DNA of 64,000 nt, taken from assembly GCA_028641055.1 (NCBI GenBank), contig CM054057.1:328630482-328694481 (forward strand). Reading direction: 5' to 3'. Below the pieces are notes generated by a model. It was not told the origin of the DNA. It searched no databases and saw only the letters and a program-made list of their open reading frames with translations. Below, one piece after another: positions 55,535-64,000 of the stretch; positions within the stretch are counted from its first letter, which is position 1; each line of letters opens with the position of its first letter. This stretch comes from Alopecurus myosuroides (lineage: Eukaryota > Streptophyta > Magnoliopsida > Poales > Poaceae). Both the position numbers and the translations under genes were made by a program.

Positions 55535-56964
55535 AATCTACTACGATATCTCGACAGATGTCAAGGAATTGACGGAAGATAAACCAAACAGAATGCCTCC
55601 ATCTTCCAAGAAGAAAAAGAAGTCAAGCTGCTATCCAAATTATAGAAGAAAAAGGTGGAAAATTTGGCAGACAATGCCAACCAAAACCTGGAAGTTGGAG
55701 GAGGCAGTGGGGTAAAATCCGCGGAGAAGAAAAAGGATGAAATACCTGTGCCCCAATTGTCGGAACAGGAGGAGATCGATCTGATCCAAACCCCGGTAGC
55801 ACGTAATGATCCCCCGGAAGTGCTGGAAGCCAGGAGACAAGCAATAATGTGGCAGCAGCAACATTTGTTCTGAACTCGGAAAAATCTCCTCAAAACCCAA
55901 GGTAATATTAAAATACAGTAGGAAGAAATAGAGGAGTACGAAAGAACGAATATATATGGAATTAAACCTACACGGTTACCCGGAATTTTAAAGCCGGAAG
56001 AACTGCCAGCAAGAAAGCGGGTTGAAAACCAATCTTGGCAAAGGCATGTTAACAACACAAATGCTAATGGCGAACACATCTACAAAACTGCAGCCGAAAA
56101 TGCAGAAGCCATATTCGCCATCCTTAACGATGATCTGTACTCCAATGATGAAAAGCTGCAGGGAGTGTATGCTTTCCTAGGAAAAGCATTACAACGGCAA
56201 CAACGAGGACAAGCACGCTATGGCAAGCTACATGATGACTCAACCTTGTGCAAAACTGCCACATGCGCCGTTGGAGCACCTGATCCAGGCGAACCCGAAG
56301 ATTCAGGTGATTCTAAGGAAAAGAAGGGACATCCCAAAAAGGATAAGAAAATCCCGGATAACAAGGATGCAGCATGCAGAACAGGATCTCATCTGCCGAA
56401 AGGCAAAAATAATACAAAACCCCGTGACAACAAGGAACAGGAGAATAAAAACTGGAATGACGAAAAAGCAATGCCGCCTCCGAGATACCCAACTGATAAA
56501 GACGGAAGATACGACAATCCTCACATGCGTGAGATATCCTGAACCCCTCCAAAGAACAAAGAAAGGCCAAGGAGTAGAATGCCACCTTATTCCAAAGGAA
56601 GGGATGTCGGAAGAAATAGGGATGATCCCAGAAGAGCGCATTCGCGCAACAATCAGCCAGAACGGAGTAGATCCCCTTATGTTCATTCATCTAGAAGATA
56701 TTCCGCGCACGTTGATAAGACGGAAAGAGACTATCTATACTTTGGACCAAAGTGTTTTACTAACAGGATCCTGGAGAATTAGTCTACACTCTGGCTTTGC
56801 CAAAGTCGGTCCAATGTACCAAAAGTATACGAGAAGTACAAACCCGGATACGTGGCTTTCGGATTACTATACTGCCGTCCAAATCAACAAAGGGACAGAT
56901 TTAGAAGCTGTGAAGTTTCTGCCCCTAATGGTGCTGGATGGAGCCAGAGATTGGATTAACGGAC
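55517..56964 (+). pseudogene. Leader and gag of element F2, cut by element E
   Basis: Decayed frames include LPARKRVENQSWQRHVNNT, a basic Lys-rich region, then TWLSDYYTAVQINKGTDLEAVKFLPL and ARDWINGL, which match F at 45640-45740. It stops at 56964 within the capsid core, where E is inserted. Several frameshifts and stops. Confidence 0.82.
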
Positions 56965-58543
56965 TGATACGTCATAAACGTATCCCTAATTTCTGATGCT
57001 CCATGATGATATTATGCCAATTGCTACATGTTTTCTCCCTTCTTTATGTCATTTTTATCGATTTCCTGGACTAACCTATTAACAAGATGCCACAGAGCCA
57101 GTTCCCTATTTTCTGCTGTTTTTTTAGTTTCAGAAAAGTTGTTCTGGAAATATTCTCGGAATTGGAAAATTCAAAGCCTGGAAGTCCTATTTTCCCCGGA
57201 AGCATCCAGAAGACCGAAGAGGAACCGAAGAGAGGCGGCAGGAGGGCCACACCATAGGGTGGCTCCGCCCCCTGGCCGCGCCAGCTATGGGTGAGGGGCC
57301 CCCCGACCTCCACCGCCTTTGCCCTTTCGCCTATTTAAGTCCACCGGATGGAAAACCCTAAACACCTGATCAAAATCCCCGAAAAAGTTCCGCAGCCGCC
57401 ATCACCGTTAACCCCAGATCAGGGGGGTTGTGAAGCTGTTTCTGGCACCCTGCCGGAGAGGAGATCATCACCGGAGGACTCTTCATCACCATGCGTGCCT
57501 CCGGAGTGATGCGTGAGTAGTTCATCCTTGGACTACGGGTTTGTAGCTGTAGATAGATGGTTGTCTTCTACTCATATGCCTCCATGTTTAGATCTCGTGA
57601 GCTGCCTATCATGATCGGGATTGATCTTATGTAATTCTCTGTGCTGTGTTTGCTGGGATCCGATGAATATTGACCTTATGCCAAGTTGATTATAGTCTTT
57701 ATTTGCATGTGTTATTTTTGATCTTGCATGCTCTCCCTTGCTAGTGGTTATTATGGCCAAGTAATTGTTAGTAACTCCAAGAGGGAGTATTTATGCTCGA
57801 TAGTGGTTTCGTGCCTCCTTGTTGCCTTGCTCGAGTGACAAAAACGTGAAGGGGGGATGTGTTGTTTCCATTAGGGAGAAAACAACGGTGAGAGTGCCCG
57901 CGTGCATAATCATTGCTTACATTACACACTTTGCTTAATGCAATTATCTGTTGCTTGCAACGTAATACCTGAGGGGGTTCGGATGATAACCCGAGGGTGG
58001 ATTATTAGTCATAGATGGAGATGGATGTCGGTCTATGTATCTTGTTGTAATGCCCGCACTAAATAGCATAGTAATCTTCATGTCATATTGTGCACTACGG
58101 TGCAACCTTTATTTTTCAATTCTCCAGATGTAATTCGTTCACCCATCATGCTATCTTTTATGGAGAGACACCACTAGTGAAACTATGAACCCTGGTCCAT
58201 TTTTCCACACTATTAAACAAACCACAACAATTTCCTGCTCTCTTTACTTTCTGCAAGCATACACTGTTTTTCCACACTATACGTCTACTCTTTGTTTTCA
58301 GCAAGACTGGTGAGATTGACAACCTCACTGTACCGTTGGGGCAACGTATTTTGGTTGTGTTGTGTGCACGTTCCACATTGTTGTTGACACCGGTGAAGCG
58401 CCAGCACCACCGTCAGTGGCATCAACCTTCCGAAGATTCTCTTTCTCCTACTAGATTGATAACCCTGGTTCTTAACTAACGGTAAAAATCCTACCGCTGT
58501 GCTCATCACACCCTCCTCTTGGGATTCCCAACAGCAGCAATCA
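56965..58543 (+). repeat. 5' LTR of element E
   Basis: 1579 bp from TGATACGTCATAAACGTATC to CAATCA. GCCTATTTAAG near 57330 is a TATA-like promoter. It contains the GATACGT...ACGTATC terminal hairpin. Confidence 0.92.
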
Positions 58544-58553
58544 AGGATTTTTC

Positions 58554-58571
58554 TGGCGTCGTTGCCAGGGA
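58554..58571 (+). other. Primer-binding site of element E
   Basis: TGGCGTCGTTGCCAGGGA, tRNA-Asp type with two changes, 10 bp after the LTR. Confidence 0.85.
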
Positions 58572-58770
58572 GAAGGAAGTCTTCTGGCAAGGGGAGTCTC
58601 TCACTCTCAATCTCTTTATTTTGTTTATTGTCTTGTTTTTATTTTTGTCTTGTTTTTTCTTTCTCTATATCAAAAACACAAAAAATTAGTTTATTTCTCT
58701 ATATTTAAAACATAAAAAAATTAGTTTACTTCATAGCTGTTATTTGTTTGCTTGCTTTTATTCTGCTAAA

Positions 58771-60231
58771 ATGGGTTCCTCTGAGAATACCAAGTTGTGT
58801 GCCTTCACTAGCACAAACAACAATGATTTTATTTGCACACCTATTGCTCCACCTGCTGCTTTCTATGCGATTAAACCTGCTTTATTAAATCTTGTGATGA
58901 AAGAACAATTTTCTGGTATTAGTACTGATGATGCTGCTGCTCAGCTTAATAATTTTGTTGAACTATGTGAGATGCAAAAATATAAAGATGTGGATGGAGA
59001 TATTATTAAACTGAAATTATTTCCTATCTCTTTGAGAGGAAGAGCTAAAGAATGGTTGCTATCTTTGCCTAGAAATAGTATTGATTCATGGACTAAGTGT
59101 AAAGATGCTTTCATTGGAAAATATTATCCTCCTGCTAAGATTATATCCCTGAGAAGTGACATAATGAATTTTAAGCAATTTGATAATGAACATGTTGCCA
59201 AAGCTTGGGAAAGAATGAAAACTATGGTGAAGAATTGTCCCACTCATGGACTGACTACTTGGATGATTATACAAACCTTTTATGCAGGACTGAATTTTTC
59301 CTCAAGGAACCTATTGGATTCAGCTGCTAGAGGTACCTTTATGTCCATTACTTTGGGCAATGCAACAAAGCTTCTTGATGATATGATGATAAATTATTCA
59401 GAGTGGCACACTGAGAGAGCTCCACAAGGTAAGAAGGTAAATTCTGTTGAGGAACCATCCTCTTTAAGTGAAAGGCTTGATGCTATTATGTCTATGCTTG
59501 TTAATGGTAAAGCTCAAGTTGATCCTAATAATGTTCCTTTAGCCTGTTTGGTTGCTCAAGAAGAGCATGTTGATGTAAACTTTATTAGAAATAATAATTT
59601 TAACAACAATGCTTATAGAAATAATTTTGGTGGAAACAATTATAAGCCCTATCCTCCTAATAATGGTTATGGTAATTCTTATGGAAACTCCTACAATAGT
59701 AATAAGAGCTCTACCTCTGATCTTGAAAACATGCTTAGAGAATTTATTAGTACACAAACTGCTTTTAATAAATCTGTTGAAGAAAAGCTTAGTAAAATAG
59801 ATGTTCTTGCCTCTAAAGTTGATAACCTTGCTATTGATGTTGATTTTCTAAAACTGAAGGTTTTGCCACAAGATGTTAAACAAAATAAAACTTTGAATTC
59901 CATCCAAGTTCAAATAGACAAGAATTTTAGATTGATGGCTGAATTACATGCTAGGTGGGAAAGAGAAGAAGAACTAGCTAAAAAGAATAATATTGCTAAA
60001 GTTTGCAGTATCACAACCACTAGTAAAACTGAAGCTCCTGGTGCTAGCAAACCTCCTACTATCAATGGTAAAATAATTGGTGCTAATAAAGTCCCTACTC
60101 CTTTGGTGAAACGTGCTAAATTGCCTCAAACTGCTGAAATTGCTTCTGATAAAAGTGCTGAAATTTTTAGAAATGTGGGAGATAATGGCTCCATTACTTT
60201 TGATGATAATAATATTGATTTTGATGATTGA
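58771..60231 (+). CDS. Gag of element E (Athila-type), intact, 486 aa
   Basis: Start chosen at ATG 58771 (MGSSENTKLCAF), matching the A2 start; the frame upstream has no ATG. Capsid region at residues about 35-230 includes LRGRAKEWLLSLPRNSIDSWTKC, FIGKYYPPAK and WMIIQTFYAGL. Residues about 280-330 are Asn/Tyr-rich (NNNFNNNAYRNNFGG, PYPPNN). A coiled-coil-like part follows (VEEKLSKIDVLASKVDNLAID) and then a Lys/Ala-rich tail. No zinc knuckle is visible. Gag would form particles; pol must come from elsewhere. It ends at TGA 60229-60231 with the protease frame continuing in phase. Unlike its relatives in the window it has no internal break. Confidence 0.88.
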   Translation: MGSSENTKLCAFTSTNNNDFICTPIAPPAAFYAIKPALLNLVMKEQFSGISTDDAAAQLNNFVELCEMQKYKDVDGDIIKLKLFPISLRGRAKEWLLSLPRNSIDSWTKCKDAFIGKYYPPAKIISLRSDIMNFKQFDNEHVAKAWERMKTMVKNCPTHGLTTWMIIQTFYAGLNFSSRNLLDSAARGTFMSITLGNATKLLDDMMINYSEWHTERAPQGKKVNSVEEPSSLSERLDAIMSMLVNGKAQVDPNNVPLACLVAQEEHVDVNFIRNNNFNNNAYRNNFGGNNYKPYPPNNGYGNSYGNSYNSNKSSTSDLENMLREFISTQTAFNKSVEEKLSKIDVLASKVDNLAIDVDFLKLKVLPQDVKQNKTLNSIQVQIDKNFRLMAELHARWEREEELAKKNNIAKVCSITTTSKTEAPGASKPPTINGKIIGANKVPTPLVKRAKLPQTAEIASDKSAEIFRNVGDNGSITFDDNNIDFDD

Positions 60232-60816
60232 AGTATCTCTGAAGTTATTATGTTTCTACAAAATCTTGCTAGAAGTGCCAATGCTAGTGCCATGAATATG
60301 GCCTTTACTAAACATATTACCAATGCTCTCATGAAAGTTAGGGAAGAAAAGTTGAAACTTGAGACATCTATCCCTAGAAAATTAGATGATGGTTGGGAGC
60401 CTATCATTAAGATAAAATTAAATGATTTTAATTGCAATGCTTTGTGTGATATTGGTGCTAGTATCTCTGTTATGCCTCAAAAGCTTTATGATATGCTTGA
60501 TTTACCACCATTCAAACACTGTTATTTGGATGTTCATCTTGCCGATAATGCTAAGAAGAAACCTCTTGGTAGAATTGATGATGTTCTTATTATGGTTAAT
60601 AATAACCTTTACCCAGTTTATTTTGTTGTTATGAACATTGAGTGCAATGCTTCTTGTCCTATTGTTTTGGGAAGACCTTTTCTTAGAACTGTTGGTGCTA
60701 TTATTGATATGAAAGAGGGGAGTATTAAATATCAACTTACCCTCAAGAAAGGTTTGGAACACTTTCCTAGAAAGAAGATGAAGCTAACCTTTGACTCTAT
60801 TATTAGAGAAATATGA
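60232..60816 (+). CDS. Aspartic protease-like region of element E
   Basis: In phase with gag after one TGA; the first ATG is 60250 (188 codons). The active-site-like motif is NALCDIGASISVMPQKLYDML, followed by CPIVLGRPFLRTVGAIIDMKEG. D-I/L-G instead of D-T/S-G is usual in this lineage. In A2 the equivalent of the TGA is TGC, so the protease was probably made as a Gag extension. No polymerase follows. Confidence 0.82.
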   Translation, partial: SISEVIMFLQNLARSANASAMNMAFTKHITNALMKVREEKLKLETSIPRKLDDGWEPIIKIKLNDFNCNALCDIGASISVMPQKLYDMLDLPPFKHCYLDVHLADNAKKKPLGRIDDVLIMVNNNLYPVYFVVMNIECNASCPIVLGRPFLRTVGAIIDMKEGSIKYQLTLKKGLEHFPRKKMKLTFDSIIREI

Positions 60817-63515
60817 TGTTGATGCTTCTTCACTTGAAAATACTTGATTTGATTTTTCTATGCCTAGCTAAAAGGCTTTAAAGAAAAGCGCTACCGGGAG
60901 ACAACCCGTTTTATTTCTCTGTTTTCTTTCAGTTTTCCTTTGTTTTCTCTGGTGTGCTTGCACCTGGGTGTTTTCTATTTCCTTAGCAACCCCTCTGTAT
61001 CTTTTCTTTTGAGTTTTTGTTGAGCCAAGTAAAGCCTCTAGTGGAAAGTTGAGCCTATATTTCGGATTTCTGCGCAGGAAACAGATTTCTGCTTGCCACT
61101 GTAAATTCCGTTAAAAATCACAGAAAATTCAAAATGACCTGAGCTTTTTTTTGCTTAATCCTGAGTTATATACGCAACTTTTCTTAGATGACCACTTTTT
61201 TATTTGATCAACATAAGAGTTTTGAAAAAATCGATCTTTACCTGTTGTCCTGTTTTTGACAGATTTCTACCATTTATCGCATTTGCATCTTAATCTCTTT
61301 CTTTTGGTGTTCTTTTGAGAAAAATAGTTTTGAAAGAAGTTGTGAAAGTAGATAATGTGTTTTTGAGTGTCAGACTTGTGTTGAAACTGAACCATGTGGA
61401 TTTATTATTTCGATTGCACTAACGTTGCTAATGAAGATTGTGAGAATTTTGACGCGAAGGAAGTTTTCAAGGGTCAAGAGAAGAGGATGATATGATGTGA
61501 TCAAGAAGAGTGAAAAGCCTAAGCTTGGGGATTCCCCGGTGGTGCATCCAAGAAAATTCCAAGAATACTCAAGCGTCTAAGCTTGGGGACGCCCAAGGAA
61601 TCCCCTTCCTCATCAACAAATTATCAGGTCACTTCTAGTGAAACTATATTTTTATTCGGTCGCCTCTTATGTGCTTTACTTGGAGCGTCTTTTATTTTTG
61701 TTTTCAGTTTGCATTTTATTTTGCTTTCGGTTTGTTTTTACTTTCATAATAAGCTTGGTTGGACCCCAGCATTCTTTTATTGGAGAGTGACACGCTCCGC
61801 TTTTTCTTGAGAATACGTTGTATTCTTAGTCTCTGTTTGACTGTTGCATTTATTCAGCTCCTGTTTTGCATGCATCTCTTGTTAGAGCTGTTAGTTTTAG
61901 TATTATTATTTGAGTACTATCATGTTTTCTTGCTGTATCATAAATAGTATTTTTTGTTAAAGCATGTTTTGTTTGGTTCTTGTTGGTAGAAACAGAAAAC
62001 TGCTGCTTGAAGTAGAATTTATGACAGTACTAGTAGAAGCTTGTAATAGACTGTGGCTAGGACTTTTTCATGCCATGCTAAATGTTACTTTAGTTTTAAA
62101 GCCTTGTGGTTATTGAGTAGCATGACTAGCCTCAAATAGCTGAGAGTGTTTAATATGTATTGAAAGATTCATGAGTTGTTCTTGTCATAGTAAAGCATCA
62201 ATATATGGTATTCTCTTTCGATTGTTTTATTTGGTTGAATTGGCGCATGCTCACACCATGTTTATGACTACAAACCAGTCATGAATAGCCTCCATGACCA
62301 CTTAGTTTTTGAACTTGTGATACTTCTTATGTTTTAATTAATGATGCTTATGTCGCTATGCATGATTATGGCTCTTATGCTCTCTTGATTTGTCGCTCCT
62401 AGTCTTTTGCTAGCCTCCACCTGTACTGAGTATGAGCTCTACTCGTGCATCCAAACTCCTTTAAGCCAAAGTTTTTCCCATTGTGTCCACCATACCTACC
62501 TACATGTGGTATTTAACTGCCATTCCAAAGTAAATTGCTCATGTGTTACCTTTAAAACCTTCAAAATTACTCCTACTTTATGTTCCTGTTTTGGCTCATG
62601 AGGACGTAAATAGAGAATTTTTATCTCACTTGTTGATTGGATTTCACACCCTGGACTAGTGGCTTCATCCGCTTATCCAAATGATAGGAGAGCTGGCAGC
62701 GGGGTGCCCGGCCCCAAATTAATGCATACAAATTCTCTTCACTATTTTTGCCCCTGATTTATCAGTCAAAGCATAATTGTGTAAACAAAAGAGAAAGAGG
62801 GATGACCTTCTACACCAGTTGTGTCCTTCACCATGGGAGCTGCTCTTGTGAATCCAGTTGACTTGTGACGTACTGTATTTTCTGTTTACCATTCGTTGAC
62901 ATTAGCATACATCTCCCAAAATATAGACATTCCTCCACAAATGTCAAACTTTTAATACCTTTGTTTAATAAAATAAAAGCTCTAGCACATGAGTGATCCA
63001 TGCTTCCCTCTACGAAGGGTCTTTCTTTTACTTTTATGTTGAGTCTCCATCTTCTAACTTTATGCACAGTTGAGAGAGCATTTTTGTCATTCTGAGTTCT
63101 ATGTCCATTTGTCCCATAAGCATAAATAATTACTTCATGATGTGATATTATTTGTTCTTAAATTATTTGTTCTAGTCTTCCTCTTGAACTTTGAAGGTGT
63201 CCTGGCATTTATGTTTTGCCCCACTCTTAAGTACTATCGAAATATCACTTTGCCATGCTTTCTCTATACCTGAAACAAACGTTTACCTTTCTTTGCATTA
63301 TTATCCATGATCCTTTATTTGAGTTAATTTTTGTGATGCAAAGTAATTGCTATGCTTTTTATTTATCATGCTTGTGTTTAAAGTCTTATGATCTCAGCAT
63401 GCATATGCTTTTACATTAGATTGATCAAGTTTGTGTTAGTAGCATGTCACCTCAGAAATTATTTTTTTATCATTTACCTACTCGAGGACGAGTAGGAATT
63501 AAGCTTGGGGATGCT
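60817..63515 (+). other. Non-coding 3' region of element E
   Basis: About 2.7 kb without a credible frame, T-rich. The AAGCTTGGGG-like tract appears at 61521, 61579 and finally 63501-63515 before the LTR; only the last has the right position for plus-strand priming. Shared blocks with A2 and with 23400-24674. Confidence 0.75.
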
Positions 63516-64000
63516 TGATACGTCATAAACGTATCCCTAATTTCTGATGCTCCATGATGATATTATACCAACTGCTACATGTTTTCTCCCTTTTTATGTC
63601 ATTTTTATCGATTTTCCAGACTAACCTATTAACAAGATGCCACAGAGCCAGTTCCCTGTTTTCTGCTGTTTTTAGTTATATAAAAGTTCTTATGGAAATA
63701 TTCTCGGAATTGGAAAATTCGAAGCCCGGAAGTCCTATTTTCCCCGGAAGCATCCAGAAGACCGAAGAGGGGCAGTAGGGGGGCACACCATAGGGTGGCG
63801 TGACCCCCCTGGCCGCGCCAGCTATGGGTGAGGGGCACCCGGACTCCACCACCTTCGCCCTTTCGCCTATTTAAGCATCCGGATGGAAAACCCTAAACAC
63901 CAGATCAAAATCCCCGAAAAAGTTCTGTAGCCTCCGTCACCGTCAACCCTAGATCAGGGGGGGTCTGAAGCTCTTTCCGGCACCCTGTCGGAGAGGAGAT
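63516..64000 (+). repeat. 3' LTR of element E (partial)
   Basis: First 485 bp, collinear with 56965 onward with scattered substitutions and small gaps. It continues past the window. Confidence 0.92.

Larger units (their letters stand above)
56965..64000 (+). mobile_element. Element E: non-autonomous Athila-like LTR retrotransposon (right end off the window)
   Basis: 5' LTR 56965-58543, primer site, gag, protease, 2.7 kb non-coding, polypurine tract, and the first 485 bp of the 3' LTR. No RT, RNase H or integrase. CGGAC (56960-56964) is the left target duplication; the right one is outside. The two LTRs differ at several percent of sites plus small indels over the 485 bp, so E is clearly older than C. 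A close relative of A and A2. Confidence 0.92.

Noticed and set aside
1..64000. tRNA, rRNA, riboswitch or operon-type features
   Set aside because: None seen; tRNA-like matches are only the short primer-binding sites of the retrotransposons.

Overview
The window is eukaryotic, repetitive grass DNA. I found no intact cellular gene, no tRNA or rRNA and no prokaryotic feature. Nested LTR retrotransposons with terminal TGATACGTC...ACGTATC, tRNA-Asp-type primer sites and AAGCTTGGGG polypurine tracts, next to Tat-lineage Gypsy elements with antisense genes, suggest a large-genome Pooideae grass (Triticeae or Aveneae). This host call is inference from element types. The letters A, A2, B, B2, C, D, E, F, F2 are my own labels, not database families.

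Layout. 1-2488 is a decayed LINE on the minus strand. At 2489 the 5' LTR of Athila-type element A begins. A second Athila-type element, B, enters that LTR at 3603. B's own LTR is split by a complete Tat/RIRE2-like element, C (3924-16715), with 491-bp LTRs differing at 3 sites, a CCTTT target duplication, gag, protease, RT, two RNase H domains, integrase, and an intron-containing antisense gene. B resumes at 16716 with broken gag-protease and a third ORF. A 283-bp piece of an A-type 3' LTR (24675-24957) follows, then element B2 (24958-28716). B2 is interrupted by D, a truncated, inverted C relative (28717 to about 39203) whose antisense gene lies on the plus strand. D is fused at about 39204 to A2, an inverted A-type element that has lost its 3' end (to 44863). 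Next come F (44864-55516), an older, decayed Tat element of another family carrying a solo LTR inside its antisense gene, and F2, which shares F's LTR. F2 is cut at 56965 by E, a non-autonomous Athila-like element with a long intact gag ORF; its 3' LTR runs off the window.

How the parts work. C, D and F encode or encoded gag, protease, RT, RNase H and integrase. A, B and E carry only gag and protease, so they would need enzymes in trans. The most interesting signals are in C, D and F. First, an antisense split gene has matching exon lengths and phases in C and D and its own TATA box about 103 bp upstream; C and D also share three upstream hairpins with paired base changes. Second, a UAG codon lies in frame at the protease-RT boundary in all three. 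Third, internal copies of the polypurine tract are attached to a small palindrome in antisense introns. Coordinates of exons, LTR ends and motifs were read by eye; family assignments come from recalled protein-family features, not searches.
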